Shown here: positions 1 to 7,121 of the stretch, piece by piece
Position numbering within the stretch: the first letter of the stretch is position 1
How the letters are laid out: each line of letters begins with the position of its first letter
Assembly: GCA_009699565.1 (NCBI GenBank)
Contig: WLNX01000020.1
Span: 1-14,401 of the forward strand
Source: Actinomycetota bacterium
Lineage (GTDB): Bacteria; Actinomycetota; Thermoleophilia; Solirubrobacterales; Solirubrobacteraceae
Direction: 5' to 3'
Length of the DNA: 14,401 bases
Notes under the pieces: generated by a model
Databases searched by the model: none
Seen by the model: the letters and a program-made list of their open reading frames with translations, nothing else
What the model was told of the DNA's origin: nothing
Program-made: the position numbers and the translations under genes

Positions 1-129
1 CTCGTACTCGCCTGCGGGCTCGTTTGCGTCCTGCTGCTCACCTGAGCCGCAGCCGACCATCACGGTGGCGGCGAGAGCCGCGAGCGCGGCCATGCTGCGC
101 GATATTTTCGCCGGCGACGAGCTCCTCAC
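1..129 (-). CDS. Putative lipoprotein, N-terminal part only (runs off left edge)
   Basis: Reading the minus strand from a GTG at 129 gives 43 codons open to the window edge. The product has a lipoprotein signal peptide: a basic n-region (MRSSSPAKISRS), a hydrophobic stretch (MAALAALAATVMV) and a lipobox ending MVGC, so the lipidated cysteine would be residue 27. After it comes a low-complexity, acidic and glutamine-rich linker (GSGEQQDANEPAGEYE), as is usual for surface-tethered lipoproteins. The start is uncertain. An in-frame GTG at 147 has a weak AGGG about 10 nt upstream, and an in-frame ATG at 93 would remove the basic n-region. The gene diverges from the MCE operon across a 161-nt gap, so shared regulation or function is possible. 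The mature domain lies outside the window, so no function can be given. Confidence 0.6.
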   Translation of the reverse strand, partial: MRSSSPAKISRSMAALAALAATVMVGCGSGEQQDANEPAGEYE

Positions 130-208
130 GGTGGCCGACGCTAGCACAGCGAAGGGACCCTGACGAAGACCTCCGACGCGCCCGGTTCCCGAAACTCCCC
201 GATGGGGT

Positions 209-238
209 TTGCGAGTTGCCCGCCAACTGCCGTAACAT
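209..238 (+). promoter_or_regulatory. Candidate sigma-70-type promoter for the MCE operon
   Basis: TTGCGA at 209-214 (four of six matches to TTGACA) is followed after 18 nt by TAACAT at 233-238 (four of six to TATAAT). Transcription would start near 245-248, giving a leader of roughly 45 nt before the ATG at 291. Both boxes are weak matches and other placements are possible. The support is position and spacing only. Confidence 0.35.
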
Positions 239-264
239 CCGTCAACTGCGCATGTCGTGCAGTT
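214..264. promoter_or_regulatory. Cluster of CAACTGC half-sites, possible operator
   Basis: CAACTGC occurs twice in direct orientation, at 224-230 and 243-249, start to start 19 nt apart, on either side of the candidate -10 box. The second copy forms an inverted repeat with GCAGTT at 259-264 (AACTGC, 9-nt spacer, GCAGTT). The first forms one with AGTTG at 214-218 (5-bp arms, 5-nt spacer). Repeated half-sites around a promoter are typical of a dimeric regulator. Many actinobacterial mce operons are controlled by such proteins, but no regulator gene is visible here, so its identity is unknown. Confidence 0.35.
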
Positions 265-276
265 CCAGCAGCATCT

Positions 277-288
277 AAGGAGAGGAGG
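277..288 (+). promoter_or_regulatory. Double Shine-Dalgarno site of the first permease gene
   Basis: AAGGAG (277-282) and AGGAGG (283-288) lie directly before tandem start codons ATGATG (291-296). AAGGAG is 8 nt from the first ATG, and AGGAGG is 5 nt from the second. Translation could therefore start at either methionine, and the products differ by one residue. This is the strongest ribosome-binding region in the window, as expected for the first gene of the operon. Confidence 0.6.
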
Positions 289-290
289 GG

Positions 291-1100
291 ATGATGGCTC
301 GAAGTACTGCTGATCGCACCATCGCCCCTGCCCGGGACTTCTTCGAGCAGGTCGGCGACATGATGATCCTGACTGGAAAGACGATCGTTTCCGCGGTCCG
401 TCCGCCCTACCCGTACGGCGGCGAATTCATCCAGCAGTTCCTCTTTGCCCTGCGACTCTGCTGGTTCCCGCTGCTGATCTCGACGGTCGCCTTCGGCTAC
501 GGCGCTCCCGGGCTTCAGGCCGCCAACTTCCTTGTCCTGTTCGGCGCTCTGGACCGTCTTGGCGGCTTCTTCGTGCTCGCCTCCATCCGTGAGTTTGCTC
601 CGCTCGTGACGGCGATCGTGCTGGCCGGCGTGGCTGGAACGGCGATCACCGCCGATCTCGGCGCCCGCAAGATCCGCGAGGAGCTGGACGCCCTGCAGGT
701 GCTCGGCGTCGACCCGGTCAAGAATCTGGTGGTGCCGCGCTTCCTGGCGCTGATGGTCGTCACCGGCCTCTTCGACATCTACGCGCTGCTGTTCGGCATT
801 TTCGGCGGAATCATCGCCACGCTCGTCTATCACGCACCGCTGGGCCCATTCTGGGCGACATTCTTCACGAACGCCTCCGTCACCGACCTTTGGGGATCGA
901 TCCTCAAGTGCACCTGTTACGGGGCGATCATCGCGATCGTCTGCTGTTACAAGGGCATGACAGCGTCCGGTGGAGCTGCGGGGGTGGGGCGTGCCGTCAA
1001 CCAGGCCGTCGTCATCTCCTTCCTCGGGATCTTCGCCTTCAACTACGTGTTTACGCAGACGCTGCTGGCAACCCATCCCGAGATCAACGTCATCCGTTAG
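291..1100 (+). CDS. yrbEA: MlaE/YrbE-family ABC permease, first of the pair (YrbEA-like)
   Basis: This 269-aa integral membrane protein is the first permease of the MCE transporter. The amphipathic N-terminal region (about 1-50) fits the interface helix of MlaE proteins. Several hydrophobic segments follow, roughly at 52-72, 76-97, 103-118, 147-177, 208-220 and 238-258. The family signature is clear at 115-142: AGTAITADLGARKIREELDA followed by LQVLGVDP, the cytoplasmic loop that contacts the ATPase. A second conserved stretch, TASGGAAGVGRAVNQAVV, is at 224-241. Length is normal for the family. In Mla and mycobacterial Mce systems the permease moves lipid between the inner membrane and the MCE channel; the substrate is not readable here. 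A double Shine-Dalgarno sequence supports this start. The gene ends 12 nt before a second, clearly different permease, suggesting a heterodimer. The symbol is positional, by analogy with mycobacterial mce operons. Confidence 0.93.
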   Translation: MMARSTADRTIAPARDFFEQVGDMMILTGKTIVSAVRPPYPYGGEFIQQFLFALRLCWFPLLISTVAFGYGAPGLQAANFLVLFGALDRLGGFFVLASIREFAPLVTAIVLAGVAGTAITADLGARKIREELDALQVLGVDPVKNLVVPRFLALMVVTGLFDIYALLFGIFGGIIATLVYHAPLGPFWATFFTNASVTDLWGSILKCTCYGAIIAIVCCYKGMTASGGAAGVGRAVNQAVVISFLGIFAFNYVFTQTLLATHPEINVIR

Positions 1101-1112
1101 GGGAACAGAGCG

Positions 1113-1916
1113 ATGAACCCTGACAGCTGGCTGGCGGTACCAAAGGACTGGCTCACCTCGTTCGGTGAGATCACGAAGTTCTGCAGCACCGTCGTGGTAG
1201 AGGTCGTCGGCCTGAAGGTAATGAAGTTCTTCGGCGAGGCGCTGCGCCAGTCGGGGCTGCTGATCGTCTCGTCGGCGCTCGTAATCTGGGGACTCGTCTT
1301 CATCATCGGCCTTCAGTGCGGCATCGAGGGCGCCTACTTCAACCGCTCCGTCGGGTCGCCCGCCTACGCGGGGGTCTTTGCCGCCTGGTGCGACCTGCGC
1401 GAGCTCGTCCCTTACGCCTTCGGCTACATGATGGCCGCCAAGGTCGGCACCGGAATCGTCGCCGAGATCGGCTCGATGCGAATCACCGAGGAGATCGACG
1501 CGCTCGAGGTAATGGGAATCGATTCGATGACCTTCCTTTGCGCGACGCGCCTGATGGCGGCATGGATGGTGCTTCCGTTCCTCTACATCTCGGCTGTTGG
1601 AGCTGGCTTCGCTGCCAGCTACCTCGCCGTTGTGGTTCAGATTGGAGAGGTCTCGCAAGGGGGGTACTCGCTGATCTTCTGGCAGTTCCAGAATCCTCCC
1701 GACCTTCTCTTCAGCGCGATCAAGGCGATGGTGATGGCGACGGTGATCGTGCTGGTTGGCTGTTACTACGGCTACACCGCAAGCGGCGGGCCCGTTGGAG
1801 TGGGGACCGCAACCGCCAAGTCGATGGTTTTGAACATCGTGCTCGTGCACCTGATCGGGATGCTCGGCACACAGCTCTTCTGGGGAGCAAACCCACGTGC
1901 CCCGATCGGAGGATAA
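1113..1916 (+). CDS. yrbEB: MlaE/YrbE-family ABC permease, second of the pair (YrbEB-like)
   Basis: This 267-aa membrane protein is homologous to the preceding permease but diverged from it. The MlaE signature is at 110-139 (KVGTGIVAEIGSMRITEEID, then ALEVMGIDSM), with Ser where Pro is usual after the final GxD. Near the C-terminus SGGPVGVGTATAKSMV (224-239) matches the second conserved stretch of its partner. Hydrophobic segments lie at about 48-66, 99-117, 150-176, 205-219 and 236-256. A loop after the first segment (67-97) is likely extracytoplasmic and holds C69 and C93, which the partner lacks. By analogy with YrbEA/YrbEB, the two should form an asymmetric dimer that binds two ATPases below and the MCE ring above. 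The ribosome-binding site is weak, so translation may depend on coupling to the upstream gene 12 nt away. The stop overlaps the leader of the ATPase gene. Confidence 0.92.
   Translation: MNPDSWLAVPKDWLTSFGEITKFCSTVVVEVVGLKVMKFFGEALRQSGLLIVSSALVIWGLVFIIGLQCGIEGAYFNRSVGSPAYAGVFAAWCDLRELVPYAFGYMMAAKVGTGIVAEIGSMRITEEIDALEVMGIDSMTFLCATRLMAAWMVLPFLYISAVGAGFAASYLAVVVQIGEVSQGGYSLIFWQFQNPPDLLFSAIKAMVMATVIVLVGCYYGYTASGGPVGVGTATAKSMVLNIVLVHLIGMLGTQLFWGANPRAPIGG
1908..1912 (+). promoter_or_regulatory. Shine-Dalgarno of the ATPase gene, inside the permease gene
   Basis: GGAGG lies within the last codons of the second permease gene, 7 nt before the ATG at 1920. The permease stop codon (TAA, 1914-1916) falls between the two. 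This arrangement supports the chosen ATPase start and translational coupling. Confidence 0.6.
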
Positions 1917-1919
1917 GTA

Positions 1920-2807
1920 ATGGCTGACGACAAGAAGGTCGACAAGGACGAGCCGCTCGAGGCCGTTGATCGAGTCAAGGTGGTTCAGGAGGCGGCCCCC
2001 GGCGACGATGAGGAATACCGCTGGCATACCGGCCTAAACCGGCCGACAGGTGTGCCGGACGCGATCGAATTCATCGACGTGCACAAGGCCTTTGGTCGAA
2101 ACAAGATTCTGCGCGGCCTCAACCTTGGGCTGCCGGAGGGCAAGATCTCGATGATCCTCGGACCGTCGGGCACCGGCAAGTCGGTCTGCATCAAGCACAT
2201 GGTGGGCCTGCTTTACCCGGACGAGGGCGACGTTGTCGTCCACGGCGAGTCGGTTCCCAACCTGCGCGACGAAGAGCTGTTCGAGATGCGCAAGAAGTTC
2301 GGCGTCTTGTTTCAGGACGGAGCACTCTTCGGCTCAATGAACCTGCTCGACAACGTCGCCTTCCCGCTCCGCCAGCACACCGACAAGCCGGAAGAAGAGA
2401 TCATGGACATCGTCAACCTCCGACTGGCCGAGGTCGGCCTGACGACGGCAGGCGACAAGATGCCGAACGAGCTCTCCGGCGGCATGCGCAAGCGCGCCGG
2501 ATTCGCCCGGGCGCTGGTGCTCGACCCGGACATCGTGCTCTTCGACGAGCCAGACTCCGGGTTGGACCCCGTCCGCACGGCACTTCTCTGCGAGCTGATT
2601 CAGGAGATCCACAAGGAGAACGGCGGCGCCTACACCGTGATTACCCATGACATCATGAGCGCGCGCAGGGTTGCGGAGTACATCGCAGTTCTTTGGCGCG
2701 GCAGGATCGTCGAGGCCGGGCCGGCCGAGGAGCTGTTCAACTCTGACAACGACTTTGTGCGGCAGTTCCTCTCCGGCGACGCCCAAGGCCCGTTGGGGAT
2801 GGAGTAG
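1920..2807 (+). CDS. mkl: ABC transporter ATPase of the MCE system (Mkl/MlaF type)
   Basis: This 295-aa cytoplasmic ATPase powers the MCE transporter. All nucleotide-binding motifs are intact: Walker A GPSGTGKS at 81-88, Q-loop Q132 (LFQDGALF), signature LSGGM at 185-189, Walker B IVLFDE at 205-210, D-loop SGLD at 213-216 and H-loop H243 (ITHD). The run DEPDSGLDPVRT and the ending with VRQFLSG plus a GPLGM tail resemble mycobacterial Mkl more than general ABC ATPases, as I remember that family. A charged, mostly acidic N-terminal extension of about 45 residues precedes the ABC core. In mycobacteria Mkl is encoded away from the mce loci; here it sits between the permeases and the MCE genes, so the whole ABC core is one transcription unit. 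A good Shine-Dalgarno site 7 nt upstream fixes the start. The 45-nt gap before the first MCE gene is the longest spacing in the operon. Confidence 0.95.
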   Translation: MADDKKVDKDEPLEAVDRVKVVQEAAPGDDEEYRWHTGLNRPTGVPDAIEFIDVHKAFGRNKILRGLNLGLPEGKISMILGPSGTGKSVCIKHMVGLLYPDEGDVVVHGESVPNLRDEELFEMRKKFGVLFQDGALFGSMNLLDNVAFPLRQHTDKPEEEIMDIVNLRLAEVGLTTAGDKMPNELSGGMRKRAGFARALVLDPDIVLFDEPDSGLDPVRTALLCELIQEIHKENGGAYTVITHDIMSARRVAEYIAVLWRGRIVEAGPAEELFNSDNDFVRQFLSGDAQGPLGME

Positions 2808-2852
2808 CACGATCTACGGCTCGCCGACACGGATGACGGCAGGCGGACAGGC

Positions 2853-4217
2853 ATGAAGCCGGCTCGCATTGTCACGCTGCTCGTGGCCGCCTGCGCGGTT
2901 GTGCTGGTTGCCGTCCTTCTCTTCGGCGGCAGCTCCAACGCGACCTACCTGATGACCTTCGAGACGGCCGGCCAGCTCGTCAAGGACAACGACGTTCAGG
3001 TTGGTGGCCGCCGCGTGGGCCGCGTCGCGGACATCGTCTTGACCGACAACAATCAGGCCAACATCACAATCGAGGTCGAGAAGCCCTACGCGCCGCTGCA
3101 CGAGGGAACCACGGCAATCATGCGGGCAACCTCGCTGTCAGGCGTTGCAAACCGCTACATCGCCCTTACCCCGGGGCCGCAGAACGCGCCGCTGATCAAC
3201 GAAGGAGAGACGATTCCGGTTGACCAGACGACGACGATCGTTGACATCGACCAGCTCTTCAACACGCTCGACCCGCCCACCACCAAGGGGCTCGCCGAAG
3301 TGATTCAGGGCTTTGGCACTTGGTACCGGGGCCGCGGAGTAGAGGCCCGCGCCGGCGCCCCATACCTCTCGCCCGCGCTCAATTCGACGGTCGGTCTGCT
3401 CGAGAAGCTCAACAGCGACCAGAAGGCGCTCGAGCTGATGGTTCAGAGCACCTCCTCTGTGATGGGAACGCTTGCAGCGAAGGGTCCGACGCTGACCAAT
3501 CTCGTCTCCAACGCCAACACCAGCCTTGCTGCAATCGGCGACGAGAACCAGTCGCTGGCCGAAGCTCTTCAGTACCTGCCGCAGACGCTGCGCCGAGGCA
3601 GTACAACCTTCGTAAACCTCCGCACCACGCTCAACTCGGTTGACCAGCTGGTTGCCGCTTCGAAGCCGGCGACAAAGAACCTCGCTCCGTTCCTCGCCGA
3701 CCTTCAGCCGCTCTTCACCGAAGGCAAGCCCACCGTCACCGATCTGGCGCTTACTGTCAGCCAACCTGGCGCAAACAATGACTTCACGTCGCTGATGAAG
3801 AATGCGCCGGCGCTCAACAGCGCCGCACAGACCGCCTTCCCGGCCTCGATCACGGCGATCGACGATTCGATCCCAACGCTGTCGTTTGCGCGGCCCTACA
3901 CGCCGGAGCTGATCGGCGCCTTCCGCGCGCTCGGTCAGAGCACCTCAAACTACGATGCAAACGGCCATTTCGCTCGCGGTTCACCGGCTTTTGGAGCCTT
4001 CTCGTACAACTCGGGCGGCAACGACCTCGACTATCTCGGCACCAGCCGTGACGCTTGGGAGAGCACGGGCCCGACGAACGTCCCGCGCTGCCCCGGCGCG
4101 ACGACACAGGCTCCGCCCGACGGCAGCGCTCCGTGGCAGGCGCCGCTGTACAACCCGGGTGCCCCGGCCTCCCTGATCAACTGCAACCCGGCGCTAGTAG
4201 CGCCAGGGGCGTGGTAG
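2853..4217 (+). CDS. MCE-family (MlaD domain) protein, subunit 1
   Basis: This 454-aa protein is anchored by one N-terminal transmembrane helix (about 6-24) and otherwise lies outside the membrane. The MCE domain spans about 31-107, with the typical core DVQVGGRRVGRVADIVL (47-63) and closing strands SGVANRYIALTPG (96-108). After it comes a motif shared by all six MCE proteins here (VDIDQLFNTLDPPT, 130-143), then a long region predicted helical (about 145-300) that would form the needle, and a Gly/Pro/Ser-rich tail. Two extracytoplasmic cysteines, C413 and C444, lie in the tail. C14 sits after LVAA, lipobox-like, but the hydrophobic run continues for ten more residues, so I read it as a membrane anchor. 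It is the first MCE gene, matching mceA by position. Its ribosome-binding site is weak; no better in-frame start was seen. Confidence 0.9.
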   Translation: MKPARIVTLLVAACAVVLVAVLLFGGSSNATYLMTFETAGQLVKDNDVQVGGRRVGRVADIVLTDNNQANITIEVEKPYAPLHEGTTAIMRATSLSGVANRYIALTPGPQNAPLINEGETIPVDQTTTIVDIDQLFNTLDPPTTKGLAEVIQGFGTWYRGRGVEARAGAPYLSPALNSTVGLLEKLNSDQKALELMVQSTSSVMGTLAAKGPTLTNLVSNANTSLAAIGDENQSLAEALQYLPQTLRRGSTTFVNLRTTLNSVDQLVAASKPATKNLAPFLADLQPLFTEGKPTVTDLALTVSQPGANNDFTSLMKNAPALNSAAQTAFPASITAIDDSIPTLSFARPYTPELIGAFRALGQSTSNYDANGHFARGSPAFGAFSYNSGGNDLDYLGTSRDAWESTGPTNVPRCPGATTQAPPDGSAPWQAPLYNPGAPASLINCNPALVAPGAW

Positions 4218-4221
4218 CCCG

Positions 4222-5655
4222 ATGAAGCGCCTGATCGCCATATTTGCCGTCATCTGCGCCGGGGTCGCGCTGATCGTCGTCACCGCCGGAGCCGGCGACG
4301 ACGGCGCCTACCGCGTCCGCGCAATCTTCAACAACGCCGCCTTCGTTATTCCCGGGATGGACGTCAAGGTCGCGGGAGTCCGCGTCGGCAAGATCGAGTC
4401 GCTCGGGCTTACTCCCAACCACAAGGCCGCCGTCGTACTCAACATCGAGAACCCCGATTACCACGACTTCCGGCAGGACGCCTTCTGCCGGATCCGTCCG
4501 CAGTCGCTGATCGGAGAACGCTATGTCGACTGCAAGCCGGAAGAGCCGCGACCCGCCGGGATTGCGCAGCCGCCACTGCTCAAGCCTCTCCCCAGCGGAC
4601 CGGGCAAGGGTCAGTATCTGCTGCCGTCCACCCGCACCGCGACGTCGGTCGATCTGGATCTCATCAACAACGTGATGAGGCTTCCCTACCGTCAGCGTTT
4701 CACGCTGATCCTGAACGAGTTCGGTACCGCGCTGGCAGGCAACGGCAAGGCACTAAACGCTGCGCTGAAGGTTTCCGATCCGGCGCTCAAGGAGTTCAAC
4801 GACGTCCTTGAGATTCTCGCCCGTCAGAACAAGACGCTCGCTGCACTGGCCGTAAACGGCTCGACCGTGCTGGAGCCGCTGGCACGCGAACGTGCCCACG
4901 TGGCCGGCTTCATCAACTCGGCCGGGTACACCGCTCAGGCGACGGCCGAGGAGAGCGCGGCAATGACCCAGAATCTTCAGAAGCTGCCTGGCTTCCTGAC
5001 CGAGCTAAGCCCGACGATGGTGCAGCTCGCAAACTTCTCAAAACAGGCAACCCCGGTCTTCACCGATCTCAACAGCGCCGCCGATTCTCTGAACAGCTTC
5101 ACTCTCGGCTCCCCGGCCTTCTACAACGCAGGAACTCCGGCGCTGGAGTCGCTTGGCGACACAGCCGACGTCGGCGGACCCGCGCTGGTCAACTCACTGC
5201 CACTCGTCGAGAAGCTCGGGCCGCTCTCTTCGAACGCGAAGCCTACGATCACGAATCTCGCGGCGCTGCTTGATTCGGTCAGGACGACCGGGGGCATCGA
5301 CCGCCTGATGGAACTGATCTACAACGTCGCCGGCACGTCAAACGGATACGACCAGTTTGGCCACTACACGCGCGCCGGTCTCACGACGACGATCTGCCAG
5401 GCGTTCTTTACGGTCCCGGATCCAAGCTGTATCGCAAACTTCCCCGCCTCCTCCTCGGCTTCTGCGAGTGGATCGACTGCGCGCGTGCCGAGTTCCAAGC
5501 AGGCATCGGCGCCGAACACCGCAGCGCCCAAGCAGCCGACCGTTCCAGCCTCCGGCGCTCCCTCCACAGGCGCCGCCGCTCCCCACAAGGGCAAGCAGCG
5601 TCAAGCCGATCCGCAGTCCGCCCGCGCCCTCCTCGACTACCTCCTCGGAAAATGA
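4222..5655 (+). CDS. MCE-family (MlaD domain) protein, subunit 2
   Basis: This 477-aa protein has an N-terminal membrane anchor (about 4-23) and an MCE domain at about 29-105, with the core DVKVAGVRVGKIESLGL (47-63) and closing strands SLIGERYVDCKP. A proline-rich insertion (about 107-137), absent from the other five, separates the MCE domain from the shared motif (VDLDLINNVMRLPYR, 143-157). The helical region runs to about 370. The C-terminal tail (409-465) is rich in Ser, Ala and Pro with scattered Lys/Arg, a flexible segment that could reach the cell wall or a partner, and it ends in a short helix-like stretch. There are four extracytoplasmic cysteines: C89 and C104 inside the MCE domain, C392 and C403 near the C-terminus. 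The gene starts 4 nt after subunit 1 and overlaps subunit 3 by ATGA. It matches mceB by position only. Confidence 0.9.
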   Translation: MKRLIAIFAVICAGVALIVVTAGAGDDGAYRVRAIFNNAAFVIPGMDVKVAGVRVGKIESLGLTPNHKAAVVLNIENPDYHDFRQDAFCRIRPQSLIGERYVDCKPEEPRPAGIAQPPLLKPLPSGPGKGQYLLPSTRTATSVDLDLINNVMRLPYRQRFTLILNEFGTALAGNGKALNAALKVSDPALKEFNDVLEILARQNKTLAALAVNGSTVLEPLARERAHVAGFINSAGYTAQATAEESAAMTQNLQKLPGFLTELSPTMVQLANFSKQATPVFTDLNSAADSLNSFTLGSPAFYNAGTPALESLGDTADVGGPALVNSLPLVEKLGPLSSNAKPTITNLAALLDSVRTTGGIDRLMELIYNVAGTSNGYDQFGHYTRAGLTTTICQAFFTVPDPSCIANFPASSSASASGSTARVPSSKQASAPNTAAPKQPTVPASGAPSTGAAAPHKGKQRQADPQSARALLDYLLGK

Positions 5656-7121
5656 GCCCGGGCCGCCGCAAATCCTCCATCGCAGCGAACCCTGTGCTGA
5701 TCGGCGCGGTAACCGTGTTGGTGCTGGTCGTGCTCGTCTTCCTTGCCTATAACGCCAACAACGGGTTGCCGTTTGTGCCCTCCTACGACGTCAAGGTGGA
5801 GGTCCCGAATGCCGCCGGGCTGGTGAAGGGCAACGAGGTTCGAGTCGGCGGTACCCGCGTTGGCGTGATCACGCTGATCGAGCCTTCAACGCAGCCCGAC
5901 GGCGCCGTCACTGCCCTACTGACCTTGAAGCTAAACAGTGTCGTCGAACCGATTCCGGACGACACGACGGTGATGATCCGGCCTCGTTCGGCGCTCGGCC
6001 TCAAGTACGTACAGCTGACCCGCGGGCCGTCGAAGCAGGGGCTTCCCAACGGCGGAACGCTCTCAATCGCGCAGGCTCGTCCAGATCCGGTTGAGATCGA
6101 CGACTTCTTCAACATGTTCGACGAGCCGACCCGGCGCGCGTCCCAGGCCAACCTGACCTGGTTCGGGAACGGCGTCGCCGGCCGCGGCAGCGACCTCAAC
6201 ATCGCCGTTCAGGACCTGAAGCCGTTCTTTGATTCGATCACTCCGCTGATGAAGAACCTGTCGAGCAGCGAGACCGACCTGACCGGCTTTGTCCGCGGGT
6301 TGGCCCAGAGCGCGGCGGTTGTGGCTCCGGCCGCAGAGACTCAGGGGCAACTGTTCGTCAATCTCGACGCCACATTCCAGGCCCTTGCCTCGGTCGCGCG
6401 GCCATACATCCAGCAGTCGATCACCGAGGGCCCGGCAACTCTCGACAACGCTACGGCCAACCTGCCGAAGTTGCGCCCGTTCCTCGCCAACAGCGCAACG
6501 CTCTTCCACAACCTTCAGCCTGGCATCCGATACGTTGCCGATTCCGCTCCCTATCTCGCAAACATCGTCAAGGTCGGCACGCCCGTCTTCAAGAAGTCGC
6601 CCGCCTTCAACGCCAAGCTTTCGACAACTTTCACGGCGATCGAGACCTTCTCGACCGACCCGGCAACGACTCTTGGAGTTGTCGACCTGACCGAGACGAT
6701 GGTCCTGCTCAAGCCGACTCTCGCCTACGTGACTCCAGCGCAGACAACCTGCAATTACGCCACGCTCCTGCTGCGCAACCTCAGTCAGGTTGCAGGCGAG
6801 GGCGGTTCCACGGGCAACTTCGTCCGCACGATGGTGATGCCGGCTCCGGGCAACCTGTTCGATCCCGCCAACCCGTCGACGTCGCAGCCGGAGTCGATCA
6901 ACAATGAGGGCGGTCCTTCAGACGCTCCAGCCAACGGCGGCCCCGACATCGCCAACTTCCTCCACAGCAACCCGTACCCGAACACGGCTGCTCCGGGCCA
7001 GCCGGCAGGCCAGTGTCAGGCGGGACGCGAGAATTACATCGCTGGCCAGAAGCAGATTGGCGCCGCGGCATCCGGCTACCTCTCCACCGGTTCCTCATCG
7101 TCGTCGCGAGGTGGCAAGTAA
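5652..7121 (+). CDS. MCE-family (MlaD domain) protein, subunit 3
   Basis: This 489-aa protein has a short basic N-terminus (MSPGRRKSS), a strong transmembrane helix at about 14-33 and an MCE domain at about 45-125, with the core NEVRVGGTRVGVITLIE (61-77) and ending SALGLKYVQLTRGP. The shared post-MCE motif is VEIDDFFNMFDEPTR (147-161), followed by GNGVAGRGSDLNIA (172-185). A long helical region runs to about 355 and a Pro/Gly/Asn-rich tail to the end, finishing in a serine run. The only two cysteines, C367 and C455, are both in the extracytoplasmic C-terminal part. The start codon overlaps the subunit 2 stop (ATGA), and the gene ends in TAATG shared with subunit 4, so translation of the three should be coupled. 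It should contribute one of six different positions in the hexameric ring, corresponding by order to mceC. Confidence 0.9.
   Translation: MSPGRRKSSIAANPVLIGAVTVLVLVVLVFLAYNANNGLPFVPSYDVKVEVPNAAGLVKGNEVRVGGTRVGVITLIEPSTQPDGAVTALLTLKLNSVVEPIPDDTTVMIRPRSALGLKYVQLTRGPSKQGLPNGGTLSIAQARPDPVEIDDFFNMFDEPTRRASQANLTWFGNGVAGRGSDLNIAVQDLKPFFDSITPLMKNLSSSETDLTGFVRGLAQSAAVVAPAAETQGQLFVNLDATFQALASVARPYIQQSITEGPATLDNATANLPKLRPFLANSATLFHNLQPGIRYVADSAPYLANIVKVGTPVFKKSPAFNAKLSTTFTAIETFSTDPATTLGVVDLTETMVLLKPTLAYVTPAQTTCNYATLLLRNLSQVAGEGGSTGNFVRTMVMPAPGNLFDPANPSTSQPESINNEGGPSDAPANGGPDIANFLHSNPYPNTAAPGQPAGQCQAGRENYIAGQKQIGAAASGYLSTGSSSSSRGGK
7108..7114 (+). promoter_or_regulatory. Shine-Dalgarno that decides the start of MCE subunit 4
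   Basis: GAGGTGG lies 6 nt before the ATG at 7121, which is joined to the subunit 3 stop as TAATG. This favours the 7121 start over the in-frame ATG at 7013, which would overlap subunit 3 by more than 100 nt and add residues without family character. Confidence 0.6.

Larger units (their letters stand above)
130..290. promoter_or_regulatory. Divergent intergenic region upstream of the MCE operon
   Basis: This 161-nt gap separates the divergent lipoprotein gene from the first permease gene and is the only place in the window where an operon promoter would be expected. It holds a candidate promoter, a cluster of AACTGC-type half-sites and a strong Shine-Dalgarno region, each listed separately. 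It also holds a bulged inverted repeat around CCCC-GAT-GGGG at 197-207, flanked by AAAC on the left and TTT on the right, of unknown role. I found no convincing minus-strand promoter for the lipoprotein gene. Confidence 0.55.

Noticed and set aside
890..1927. Plus-strand alternative frames over the permease genes (890-1123 and 1316-1927)
   Set aside because: They are shadows of the permease frames with Arg-rich, domain-free products.
141..2027. Very long minus-strand open frame (628 codons) opposite the permease genes
   Set aside because: Its product is rich in Arg, His, Asp and Gly with no recognisable domain, and it lies antisense to two permeases with clear family motifs. Long antisense frames are common in GC-rich coding DNA.
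2808..2852. Possible terminator or promoter between the ATPase and first MCE gene
   Set aside because: No stable hairpin, T-tract or promoter boxes were seen in the 45 nt. The genes belong to one functional unit.
2853..2930. Lipoprotein signal in MCE subunit 1 (LVAAC)
   Set aside because: The hydrophobic run continues for about ten residues after the cysteine and the preceding hydrophobic region is short, so a transmembrane anchor fits better.
5338..5752. Several overlapping short frames on both strands near the end of MCE subunit 2
   Set aside because: They arise from the low-complexity GC-rich sequence encoding the Ser/Ala/Pro tail, and none has a ribosome site with a plausible product.
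7013..7120. Upstream in-frame start for MCE subunit 4
   Set aside because: It would overlap subunit 3 by over 100 nt and add residues unlike an MCE N-terminus. The ATG at 7121 has a good Shine-Dalgarno site and a TAATG junction.
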